DNA of 64,000 nucleotides from Pedobacter sp. ISL-64 (lineage in GTDB: Bacteria > Bacteroidota > Bacteroidia > Sphingobacteriales > Sphingobacteriaceae), in the NCBI RefSeq assembly GCF_018613605.1, contig NZ_JAGGPU010000008.1, positions 124,001 through 188,000 on the forward strand, read 5' to 3'. Shown here piece after piece: positions 51,702 to 60,327 of this stretch; the first letter of the stretch is position 1; each line of letters begins with the position of its first letter. A model generated the notes under the pieces. That model did no database searches and was not told the origin of the DNA. It worked only from the letters and a program-made list of their open reading frames with translations. Made by a program: the position numbers and the translations under genes.

Positions 51702-52352
51702 ATGAATAAAATTACTGCTTACATCGCAACCTGTCTGCTAGTTGTTTCCATATTTACCGCTTGTAAACAAGAGAGAAAACTTCCCTTTTATGGCGAACGT
51801 CATGCCGAAACCGTTAGAGATGCAGCTGGAATAGAGAAAATTGATACCGTTTACCAAACTATTCCGAATTGGTCTTTCTTAAACCAGGATAGCATAGTAA
51901 CAACGAACAAGGCAACAGATGGTAAAATCTACATTGCTGATTTTTTCTTTACTTCTTGTACCACCATCTGCCCTACCATGCACCGCAACTTAATGTCGGT
52001 TTACAATGAATTTAAAACTAATCCGGATGTGATGTTTGTATCACACACCATCGATTTTAAATACGACAGACCCCACGTTCTGAAAAAATACGCTCAAAAA
52101 TTAGGTGTAGACGGACCAAAATGGCAGTTTCTTTATGGAAGTAAAGACAGCGTATATACCCTGGCAGAAAAGAACTATTTAGTGGCTGTTGGCGAAGATA
52201 GTACTGCTAAAGATGGGTATATCCATCAAGGATATTTGGTTTTAATCGATAAAGACAGACGGATCCGCGGTGCTTATGATGGCACTAAAGAAGAGCAGGT
52301 AGAACAATTAAAAAAGGATATCCCGGTTTTATTGGCCGAATATAAAAAGTAA
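51702..52352 (+). CDS. SCO1/SenC-family copper chaperone
   Basis: A 216-residue lipoprotein (lipobox FTAC, Cys21) with a thioredoxin-like domain. The copper site is CTTICP (Cys86 and Cys90), with the distal His in SHTIDFKYDRPHVLKKY. SCO proteins deliver copper to the CuA site of cytochrome oxidase or act as thiol reductases. The late motif GYLVLIDKDRRIRGAYDG is typical. Its neighbours are YHS and a cytochrome c, supporting a copper-delivery role. Confidence 0.94.
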   Translation: MNKITAYIATCLLVVSIFTACKQERKLPFYGERHAETVRDAAGIEKIDTVYQTIPNWSFLNQDSIVTTNKATDGKIYIADFFFTSCTTICPTMHRNLMSVYNEFKTNPDVMFVSHTIDFKYDRPHVLKKYAQKLGVDGPKWQFLYGSKDSVYTLAEKNYLVAVGEDSTAKDGYIHQGYLVLIDKDRRIRGAYDGTKEEQVEQLKKDIPVLLAEYKK

Positions 52353-52362
52353 TAATCTCAAT

Positions 52363-52476
52363 CGTCATTTCGATTCGATAGCTATCGGATGAAGTGCAGT
52401 CCCGAACTTTCGGGCGAGAAATCCATTAATGAATCTATTAGATTTCTCGACTCCATTTCATAGGCTCGAAATGACG
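52363..52476. repeat. Mosaic intergenic repeat (copy 12)
   Basis: CGTCATTTCGATTCGATAGC at the left, GGCTCGAAATGACG at the right, with the inner palindromes GATAGCTATCGGAT and CCCGAACTTTCGGG: a long imperfect inverted repeat. Confidence 0.8.
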
Positions 52477-52495
52477 ATTTTTACAACAAAAGTCC

Positions 52496-52918
52496 ATGCG
52501 CAAGTACATTATCAATTCAATCTTTTTCCTTTTCATTATAGGCATCATTGTATCCTGCCAAAACCAGGAAACAATCGATCTGCAGAATTACATGTCTAAC
52601 GGAAAAGATATTTATAAAGCCAAGTGCCAGAATTGTCATGGCGAAAATGGTGAAGGATTGGGTGAGCTTGCACCCCCATTGACCGATTCGGTATTTTTAA
52701 AAACAAACAAAAACCGCTTAGCTTGTTTTATCAAAAACGGGGCAAACGAATCTTTAATCATCCACGGAAAAGAATACAAAGATAAAATGCCCGCTTTCTC
52801 TGAACTGGCTGATATTGATGTAGCACAGGTAATGGTTTATATCAGCAATTCGTTTGGCAATAAGCAGGGTTTTGTGCCCTACTCGCAGGTTTCAAAGGAT
52901 TTGCAGAATTGTAAATAA
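52496..52918 (+). CDS. Monoheme c-type cytochrome lipoprotein
   Basis: A 140-residue lipoprotein (lipobox IVSC, Cys21) with one CxxCH heme site (Cys44, Cys47, His48 in KCQNCHGENGEGLG) and a candidate axial Met in KDKMPAFSEL. It is a class I cytochrome c of the kind found after SCO genes, and could donate electrons to the MbnH-type peroxidase or to an oxidase. It ends the copper/cytochrome cluster. Confidence 0.9.
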   Translation: MRKYIINSIFFLFIIGIIVSCQNQETIDLQNYMSNGKDIYKAKCQNCHGENGEGLGELAPPLTDSVFLKTNKNRLACFIKNGANESLIIHGKEYKDKMPAFSELADIDVAQVMVYISNSFGNKQGFVPYSQVSKDLQNCK

Positions 52919-52967
52919 ACAGGTGCTATAATTATTTCTATTTAAGGTATTTTTCTTCTACTGCGTA

Positions 52968-53034
52968 CGTCACCCTGAATTCATTTCAGGGTCTTAAATA
53001 TTAATACAGATACTGAAATAAATTCAGCATGACG
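52968..53034. repeat. Mosaic intergenic repeat (copy 13)
   Basis: CGTCACCCTGAATTCATTTCAGGG followed by CTGAAATAAATTCAGCATGACG: two hairpins of the family just before rnpB. Confidence 0.75.
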
Positions 53035-53060
53035 ATAACCAGAGATAAATCTTCGTGTTC

Positions 53061-53094
53061 TTTGTGCCTTTGTACTTAAAAAACCCCATCTTTG
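53061..53094 (+). promoter_or_regulatory. Promoter of rnpB
   Basis: TTTG at 53061-53064 and CATCTTTG at 53087-53094 (one mismatch to TAnnTTTG) with a 22-bp spacer end about six bases before the RNA. Confidence 0.5.
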
Positions 53095-53100
53095 CGCAAA

Positions 53101-53476
53101 ATGCAGGTTGTTCTATCGCTGTCTCGGGTAAAATCGAGAGAGAGGAAAGTCCGGGCAACGCAGGGCATCTCGCTTTCTAACGGAAAGGGGTTCAGGAATG
53201 AAAACCTGAATTACGGATTAGTGCAACAGAAAATATACCGCTCTGGCTTATGTCTGAGTAAGGGTGAAAACGTGCGGTAAGAGCGCACGAGCATTACAGG
53301 CGATTGTAGTGGTTTGTAAACCCCGAGAGTTGAAAGACCAAATAGGCTAACGTACGTAGGGCTGCCCGTCCGATGTTAGTGGGTAGGTCGTTAGAGATAA
53401 ACGGCAACGTTTATAGTGGATAAATGATAGAAATCCTGAGCAATCAGGAAACAGAACCCGGCTTATAGACCTGCAT
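53101..53476 (+). ncRNA. rnpB: RNase P RNA (bacterial class A)
   Basis: The universal core sequences are present: GAGGAAAGTCCGGGC near the 5' end and ACAGAACCCGGCTTA near the 3' end, which pair as P4 and its flanks. The ends ATGCAGGT and ACCTGCAT form helix P1, followed at once by a T-run, which would also end transcription. This is the catalytic RNA that matures tRNA 5' ends. A protein-like open frame at its 5' side (53092-53280) is coincidental. Confidence 0.97.
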
Positions 53477-53481
53477 TTTTT

Positions 53482-54366
53482 TTATTCACTTAATAAAATA
53501 CTTTTTGTTTCGTCGAGTTTGGCCACTTCTGCTTCGCCCAAAACAGGAAACTTCAGATCCAGATTTTTTAATTTATCTTCAATAATTTCACTTATTGCCA
53601 ATCGGGCAAACCATTTTTTATCGGCAGGTATAATGTGCCAAGGCGATTCTACTGTGCTTGTTTCGTTAATCGCGTCCTGATAAGCTTCCATATACTTATC
53701 CCATAAAGCCCTTTCTTTAATATCGCCCGAAGAGAATTTCCAGTTTTTAGTAGGATCATCAATACGTTCTAAAAAGCGTTGTTTTTGCTCATCTCTGCTC
53801 ACATTTAAAAAAAACTTCAAAATTACCGTTCCATTGGCCGTTAAATGTTCTTCAAAATTTCTGATACTCTTATAGCGCTGTTGCCAAAAGCTTTTATTGA
53901 TCTTTTTTACATCATTAAGTCCTGGGATATTTTCGCTTAAAACATATTCGGGATGCACCTTACAAACCAAAACGTTCTCATAGTGCGAACGGTTATGAAT
54001 ACCTATCCTGCCACGTTCTGGCAAAGCTTTATAATGTCTCCACAAAAAATCATGTTCATATTCTTCTGACGTTGGCACTTTAAAAGTATAAACCTGGCAT
54101 CCCTGTGGATTTAGTCCACTCATTACATGTTCGATTGCACTGTCTTTCCCTGCAGCATCCATTGCCTGAAAAATAATCAGAACGGAATGTTTTCCAGATG
54201 CATATAATTTCTCCTGTAAATGATTGAGTTCTATTTTCGAATTCACCAATGCATCTTTAGCTTTTTCTTTATTATAACCGCCAGTATAATCTGTTTTGTG
54301 ATTTTTTAAAGAAAATTTCTTATCGCCTTGTACAATTAATCCTTTAAATTCGTTTTTCATAATCAT
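53482..54366 (-). CDS. Polyphosphate kinase 2 (PPK2 family)
   Basis: A 294-residue protein with the PPK2 fold: Walker A segment FQAMDAAGKDSAIEHVMSGL, then GCQVYTFKVPTSEEYEHDFLWR, GRIGIHNRSHYENVLV (with the Walker-B-like Asp/Asn region) and RDEQKQRFLERIDDP. PPK2 enzymes transfer phosphate between polyphosphate and nucleotides (GDP, ADP or AMP depending on class). The class cannot be set by eye. ATG at 54366 or 54360 may start it. It converges with rnpB. Confidence 0.92.
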   Translation of the reverse strand: MIMKNEFKGLIVQGDKKFSLKNHKTDYTGGYNKEKAKDALVNSKIELNHLQEKLYASGKHSVLIIFQAMDAAGKDSAIEHVMSGLNPQGCQVYTFKVPTSEEYEHDFLWRHYKALPERGRIGIHNRSHYENVLVCKVHPEYVLSENIPGLNDVKKINKSFWQQRYKSIRNFEEHLTANGTVILKFFLNVSRDEQKQRFLERIDDPTKNWKFSSGDIKERALWDKYMEAYQDAINETSTVESPWHIIPADKKWFARLAISEIIEDKLKNLDLKFPVLGEAEVAKLDETKSILLSE

Positions 54367-54504
54367 GTATTGGTTTTAGATAAATCGATGCATCAATAAT
54401 TTAAATATAGAACTAAAAAATAAGTAAATTAAATACGTTAATTTGCATATAGAGTTTTTTATATTTAACGCCACAGCTTTTACCTAAAGATCATCTTATC
54501 CAAT

Positions 54505-56955
54505 ATGTTTAAAGAGATAAAAAACAAGTACTTACGTTATTCTACAATATTTTTATTTTTTATAATAATTTTCTTTTCTGCCCTCCAATTAAACTTTTTG
54601 TGGCTATTTGGCTACTCACCAAGTGTTCGAGATATTAAAGCGCCTACCCTTCGTGTAGGTTCGGAACTTTACACTGCCGATGGAAAACTGATTGGCAGAT
54701 ACTTTAAAGAAAACAGAACGCCTGTAAATTATAATGAAATTGCACCGAGTGTAGTGCAAGCTTTGGTTGCTACCGAAGATGTGCGTTTCTACAAACATTG
54801 GGGGATTGATGTGCAAGCGGTTGGCCGTGCAGTTGTTGGCTTAGGAAAAGATGGCGGGGCCAGTACTATTACCCAACAATTGGCAAAAAACCTTTACCGT
54901 ACGCGGTATAATAAATCGCAGGGATTATTGATCAAAATACCTCTAGTAAGAACCTTAATTGTAAAATTAAAGGAATGGATGACTGCTGTAAAGTTAGAAT
55001 CTAACTATTCTAAAAATGATATTATCACCATGTACCTGAATACTGTTTCTTTCGGTAACAATACTTATGGGATAAAAACAGCCAGCCGGATTTATTTTGA
55101 TAAGGAAGCAAAAGATTTAGCCACTACAGATGCAGCCATGCTTGTGGGTATGCTAAAGGGCACAACATTATATAATCCAACCAAAAACCCTGCAAAAGCA
55201 TTAGAAAGAAGAAATGTGGTGCTTGCACAAATGAACAAGTACAAGTACCTGAGCAAAGATAGTTTGACAGAATTATCAAAGGAGCCGATTAAACTAAAAG
55301 AAGGCAAAATGCAGGATGGTAGTGATGGTGACTCTTATTTAAGGGCTGCTGTGGCAAAATACTTGGAAAAATGGAGTACTGATAATGGTTACGACCTTTA
55401 TGAAGATGGATTAAAAATTTACACTACTATAGATTCTAAACTTCAAAAATATGCTGAGGAAGCAGTTGCCGATCAGATGAGGATTTTGCAGCGCAGGTTC
55501 TATAATGTGTGGGGCAACGAAGATCCTTGGTACGATTCTGAAAAACAAAAGGTTAATTATCCAGACAGGGCGATGAAAAACTTGCCGATTTACGCACTTT
55601 TACAAAAGAAATTCCCTAACAGTCCAGATTCTGTTACCGCTTATTTTAATAAAAAGAAAAGGATGCAGATCTTCACTTACAAAGGCGATCGTGATACTTC
55701 ATTCTCTACTTTAGATTCTATCCGTTATTATGGTAAAATCATGAATACCGGAATGATGACCATGGAACCCGCAAGTGGTAAGATTAAAGTTTGGGTTGGT
55801 GGTATCGACCATAAATTTTTCAAATATGATCACGTTAACCAATCTAAACGCCAGGCAGGTTCTACTTTTAAACCTTTTGCTTATTTAACGGCATTAGAAC
55901 AAGGCATGAGTCCTTGTGATAAATTTACAGATAAACCAGTTAAAATCGCTTATCAGGATAAAGGTGAAACGAAATATTGGGAGCCAAAAAATGCTGATTA
56001 CAGTGTTTCGTACCGCGAAATGAGTTTAAGGTGGGCAATGGCGAAATCAGTAAATACCATTACCGCTCAGGTAACCGAAAAGGTGGGCTGGGATAACGTT
56101 GTAAAATATGCACACGAGTGCGGAATCGATAGCCATCTAGAATCTGTTCCATCTGTAAGTTTGGGTTCAAACGATGTTACAGTTTATGAAATGGTAAAAG
56201 CTTATGCTACCTTCATGAATAAAGGCATCAAAACTGATCCCATTTTAGTTGAGAAAATTACCGATCAGGATAACAATGTAATTGAGGAGTTTAAACCTAA
56301 AACAAAAAGGGTTTTAACAGAAGAAATTGCCTGGTTAATGACTTATATGTTCCGTGGTGGTATGGAAGAACCAGAAGGTACATCGCAAGCATTATGGGAA
56401 TGGCCGGATCTATTTAGAAAAAACAATCAAATTGGCGGTAAAACAGGTACTTCTTCTGATTATGTAGACGCCTGGTATATGGGTTTAACCAAAGACCTGG
56501 TAACTGGTGTTTGGGTGGGTTGTGATGAAAGAACTGCACACTTTAAAAACGGTGAACAAGGAGAAGGCTCAAGAACGGCACTACCCATTTTCGCTAAGTT
56601 TATGGAGAAAGTATACCTCGATCCAAAATCCGGTTATACATATGGTCCATTCCCTAAAGCAACAGTTGATATTACGAGAACCTACAACTGCCCTAGCCCA
56701 CGGATTATAAGAGATACCACATCAACCGATAGCTTAGCAGTAGATTCAACAGATTTTACCGTTCCTGAAACACCAGAAACGGTTATTCCTGTAACCATTG
56801 AACCTGAAGTAAAAAAAGAAGAAAAGAAAGTTGAGCCTGTTCAAACTCCTCCAGCAGCTACTGTTCCTTTAACCAAAAAGGAAGAAAGAGAACTGAGAAG
56901 AAAACAACGTCAGGAAGAAAAAGAAAAGAAAAAGAACGAGAACAATCAGCCTTAG
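54505..56955 (+). CDS. Bifunctional penicillin-binding protein 1A
   Basis: An 816-residue inner-membrane protein: short cytoplasmic tail, one helix (15-36), a GT51 glycosyltransferase domain with catalytic Glu91 in ATEDVRFYKHWG and GASTITQQLAKN, and a transpeptidase domain with GSTFKPF (Ser near 453), SVN in AKSVNT and GGKTGTSSDY (near 646). The last 70 residues are a Lys/Glu-rich tail ending EKKKNENNQP, unusual but seen in Bacteroidota PBP1A. It polymerises and cross-links peptidoglycan. Confidence 0.95.
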   Translation: MFKEIKNKYLRYSTIFLFFIIIFFSALQLNFLWLFGYSPSVRDIKAPTLRVGSELYTADGKLIGRYFKENRTPVNYNEIAPSVVQALVATEDVRFYKHWGIDVQAVGRAVVGLGKDGGASTITQQLAKNLYRTRYNKSQGLLIKIPLVRTLIVKLKEWMTAVKLESNYSKNDIITMYLNTVSFGNNTYGIKTASRIYFDKEAKDLATTDAAMLVGMLKGTTLYNPTKNPAKALERRNVVLAQMNKYKYLSKDSLTELSKEPIKLKEGKMQDGSDGDSYLRAAVAKYLEKWSTDNGYDLYEDGLKIYTTIDSKLQKYAEEAVADQMRILQRRFYNVWGNEDPWYDSEKQKVNYPDRAMKNLPIYALLQKKFPNSPDSVTAYFNKKKRMQIFTYKGDRDTSFSTLDSIRYYGKIMNTGMMTMEPASGKIKVWVGGIDHKFFKYDHVNQSKRQAGSTFKPFAYLTALEQGMSPCDKFTDKPVKIAYQDKGETKYWEPKNADYSVSYREMSLRWAMAKSVNTITAQVTEKVGWDNVVKYAHECGIDSHLESVPSVSLGSNDVTVYEMVKAYATFMNKGIKTDPILVEKITDQDNNVIEEFKPKTKRVLTEEIAWLMTYMFRGGMEEPEGTSQALWEWPDLFRKNNQIGGKTGTSSDYVDAWYMGLTKDLVTGVWVGCDERTAHFKNGEQGEGSRTALPIFAKFMEKVYLDPKSGYTYGPFPKATVDITRTYNCPSPRIIRDTTSTDSLAVDSTDFTVPETPETVIPVTIEPEVKKEEKKVEPVQTPPAATVPLTKKEERELRRKQRQEEKEKKKNENNQP

Positions 56956-57128
56956 TTTTTATCGCGATAAATAACCAGATACCTCAACTATCTGCGCTTT
57001 TGAGTAGAAAAAATTCTAAAAAGTGTTAAAATTTTAATACTGTTTTAAACAATTGCTATTTTTATTTTCCAAATCTCTTACAATTTCATTTTCGCAAATT
57101 ATTGAACTTCATTACTAAAACCACACAT

Positions 57129-60100
57129 ATGAAAATAGGCTCTACTTTATTAAAGCGATATTCTTCTTTATTGCTTCTGCTTATTCTTTCTTTTTCTGTT
57201 AAGGCCCAATATTTCGGACAAAACAAGGTAAGGTATAAAAAACTCGACTTTAAAGTTTTGCAAACCCCCCATTTCGAGATTTATTATTATATCAAAAACG
57301 AGAAACTTTTAAAACGGTTTTCGCAAGACGCCGAAACCTGGTACAAAATGCATCAGGAAGTTTTTAGAGATACTTTTTTAAAGAAAAATCCTATTATTCT
57401 GTATAATAACCATCCTGATTTCCAGCAAACAACAGCTCTTAACGGAGAAATTGGAATTGGTACCGGTGGAGTTACAGAGGCACTAAAAAATAGGGTAATT
57501 ATGCCTGTTATGGAGCTAAATAGCCAAACAAGACACGTTTTAGGTCACGAGCTTGTTCATGCTTTTCAATACCACCTTTTGCTCGAAAAAGATTCGATTA
57601 GCTTAGAAAATGTTGGGCAAACACCACTCTGGATGGTTGAAGGTATGGCTGAATACTTGTCAATCGGAAAAAAGGATGCATTTACTTCCATGTGGATGCG
57701 CGATGCCATGTTGAACCGTGATATCCCTTCATTGAAAGATTTAACCAACTCTAATAAATATTTCCCTTACCGTTATGGCCAGGCATTTTGGACTTACATA
57801 GGTTCTCAGTACGGCGATACCACCATCGTTCCGTTGTTTAAGAATACTGCAAAATATGGTTATGAAAACGCTATCAGGTATACTTTTGGCTATGATGACA
57901 AAACATTGTCGGGTTTATGGAAAAATTCTATCGATGCGCATTATAAACCAATGTTAAAAGCAGATAGTTCGCAGATCAAAATTACGGGCACGAAAATCAT
58001 CGATAATAAAAACGCAGGCAATATGAACGTTGCCCCTGCCCTTAGTCCAGATGGGAAATATTTGGCTTTCATGTCAGAAAAAGACCTTTTTGGCATTGAT
58101 TTGTTTCTTGCAGATGCTAAAACCGGCAGAATTATCAGGAAGCTGAGCAGTCAGATTTCTAACGGCCATATTGATGATTTCAACTTTATAGAGTCAGCTG
58201 GAGCATGGTCGCCGGATAGTAAACAGTTTGCCTTTAGTATCTTCAGCCATGGTAAAAACCAGATGATGATTATCAATGTTTCAAACGGAACCACAGTTTC
58301 TCAAACAGCGATGGATCAGGTGCAGCAATTTGGTAATTTAACCTGGTCGCCAAATGGAAAAGATGTGGCTTTTTCGGGCATGGTTGAAGGACAAAGTGAT
58401 ATCTTCTCTTACAATTTAGACACCAAAACAGTTACTCAAATTACTAACGATGTTTATTCTGATTATGCACCTAGTTACTCTCCAGATGGCAAAAAATTGG
58501 TATTTTCATCAGATAGAGCGGCAATTCAGGCGAACGTAGTTAATGCAGTACTGCCTATAAACCTAGCTGTTTACGATATCGCTTCTAAAACGGTGAGCAA
58601 TTTAAATGTTTTTCCAGGAGCAAATAACCTAAATGCACAGTTCTCTTCAAACAGTCAAAATATCTATTTCCTTTCTAACAGAGATGGATTTAGGAATTTA
58701 TATAAATACAATTTCGCAGATAATACAGTAGATCAGTTAACCGATTATTTTACAGGAATTAGCGGGATTACCGAGTTTTCGCCTGCAATTTCAGTATCTA
58801 CAACTGATGATATTGTATATAGCTATTATCGCTACCAACGTTATACTTTGTATAATGCTAAGTTAAGCAGCTTTAAAGCGAAACGAATTGGTAATCAGGA
58901 TGAAAACTTTGATGCTGCTATCCTTCCCCCGATGGAAAACATTGGTGTAAACATCATCAATTCCAATTTAAATAATTTTGATCGTTTCGAAAAAACCATA
59001 GCCGATTCGATGAAAACTGTGCCATACAAACCGAAATTCAGATTAGATTATTTAGCAAATAGTGGTGTTGGTGTTTCTACCAGCCGTTTCGGAACCGGTG
59101 TTTCAGGTGGTATTGTGGGTATGTTTAGCGATATATTAGGCACGAATCAAATCATAGCAAATCTATCCGTAAATGGAGAAATTTACGATTTTGGTGGATT
59201 AGTAGGCTACATTAATCAAAAAAGCAGAATAAACTGGGGGGCGGCTGTTTCGCATATTCCATATGTATCAGGGTTTAGGTCTTACGGATACGAAAATATC
59301 CCTACAGGTGATAACCAAACTGTTAACGCCTTAGCAGACAGAACGGATATTATTAGAACTTTCGAAGATCAGATCCAGGTTTTTGGGGCTTACCCATTTA
59401 GTAAAATACATAGATTTGAATTGGGCGGTGCATTTTCGCATTATAGTTATAGAGTTGATCGATATAGCAATTATTACAATTCGGCGGGTTACTACATTGG
59501 TTCAGACAAAAGCAGGATTTCTAACGACGTTGCTTCTCAGGACTACGGCATTCCGTTTAATTCTTTTACACTTTATCAGTTAAACGCTGGCTTTATCGGT
59601 GATAATTCTATTTTCGGCCTTACTGGTCCACTTGATGGTTTTAGATACCGTGTAAGTGGGGAAAAGTATTTTGGCTCCTATAATTTTGCTGGTGTAACTG
59701 CCGATCTTCGTAAATATTGGAGAGCTAAGCCCGTAACCTTTGCCGTAAGAAGTTACAATACTTTAAGAATTGGTAAAGATGCGGATAGACTTTATCCAAT
59801 GTATCTGGGTTATCCTTATTTAATTAGAGGTTACGAATCAAATTCAATTTACAAAAGTACCTCGGCTCAATCGTCAGAATCTTTCGATATTAACCAGTTA
59901 ACAGGAAGTAAAATAGCCGTTTTTAACTTCGAAGTACGCTTACCTTTTACAGGGCCTAAAAAGTTAGCTGCAATACCTTCTAGATTTTTATTCTCTGATC
60001 TGAATTTATTCTTTGATGCAGGATTGGCCTGGACAAACGACACCAAGGTGAAGTTTAAAAGTGAACCGACCTATACGACAGAACCTGTATTAGATAACAA

Positions 60101-60302
60101 TGGTGTTCCTGTTAAAGATGATAAAGGAAATCCAGTTACCTATCAATCTACAACGGAACGTGTGCCAGCAATGAGTATTGGTATTTCGTTACGGGTAAAC
60201 GTTTTTGGCTATTTTGTATTAGAGCCTTATTATGCGATTCCTTTCCAAAGGAAAGATGTTAAAACTGGAGTATTTGGTTTAACATTCGCTCCAGGGTGGT
60301 AA
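57129..60302 (+). CDS. Zinc-protease / PD40-propeller / outer-membrane-barrel fusion protein
   Basis: A 1057-residue exported protein (signal to about residue 26, SVKAQ). Residues about 90-230 form a gluzincin-like protease domain with HELVHA (about 139-144) and the downstream Glu in WMVEGMAEY. Residues about 280-540 are WD40-like beta-propeller repeats (PALSPDGKYLAFMS; PSYSPDGKKLVFSSDR). The last 400 residues look like a 16-strand type barrel with terminal FGLTFAPGW. ATG at 57129 is preferred over an upstream TTG. It may be a surface or periplasmic protease anchored by its own barrel. Confidence 0.82.
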   Translation: MKIGSTLLKRYSSLLLLLILSFSVKAQYFGQNKVRYKKLDFKVLQTPHFEIYYYIKNEKLLKRFSQDAETWYKMHQEVFRDTFLKKNPIILYNNHPDFQQTTALNGEIGIGTGGVTEALKNRVIMPVMELNSQTRHVLGHELVHAFQYHLLLEKDSISLENVGQTPLWMVEGMAEYLSIGKKDAFTSMWMRDAMLNRDIPSLKDLTNSNKYFPYRYGQAFWTYIGSQYGDTTIVPLFKNTAKYGYENAIRYTFGYDDKTLSGLWKNSIDAHYKPMLKADSSQIKITGTKIIDNKNAGNMNVAPALSPDGKYLAFMSEKDLFGIDLFLADAKTGRIIRKLSSQISNGHIDDFNFIESAGAWSPDSKQFAFSIFSHGKNQMMIINVSNGTTVSQTAMDQVQQFGNLTWSPNGKDVAFSGMVEGQSDIFSYNLDTKTVTQITNDVYSDYAPSYSPDGKKLVFSSDRAAIQANVVNAVLPINLAVYDIASKTVSNLNVFPGANNLNAQFSSNSQNIYFLSNRDGFRNLYKYNFADNTVDQLTDYFTGISGITEFSPAISVSTTDDIVYSYYRYQRYTLYNAKLSSFKAKRIGNQDENFDAAILPPMENIGVNIINSNLNNFDRFEKTIADSMKTVPYKPKFRLDYLANSGVGVSTSRFGTGVSGGIVGMFSDILGTNQIIANLSVNGEIYDFGGLVGYINQKSRINWGAAVSHIPYVSGFRSYGYENIPTGDNQTVNALADRTDIIRTFEDQIQVFGAYPFSKIHRFELGGAFSHYSYRVDRYSNYYNSAGYYIGSDKSRISNDVASQDYGIPFNSFTLYQLNAGFIGDNSIFGLTGPLDGFRYRVSGEKYFGSYNFAGVTADLRKYWRAKPVTFAVRSYNTLRIGKDADRLYPMYLGYPYLIRGYESNSIYKSTSAQSSESFDINQLTGSKIAVFNFEVRLPFTGPKKLAAIPSRFLFSDLNLFFDAGLAWTNDTKVKFKSEPTYTTEPVLDNNGVPVKDDKGNPVTYQSTTERVPAMSIGISLRVNVFGYFVLEPYYAIPFQRKDVKTGVFGLTFAPGW

Positions 60303-60327
60303 AAGGAAATTAATTGCGAAATTGCAT

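Noticed and set aside
47478..52918. Methanobactin biosynthesis cluster (mbnA, mbnB, mbnC)
   Set aside because: MbnP and MbnH relatives are present, but no precursor peptide or MbnB/MbnC-like gene is visible, so only copper handling is claimed.
53092..53280. 62-codon frame over the RNase P RNA
   Set aside because: Coincidental reading of a structured RNA gene with clear rnpB core motifs.
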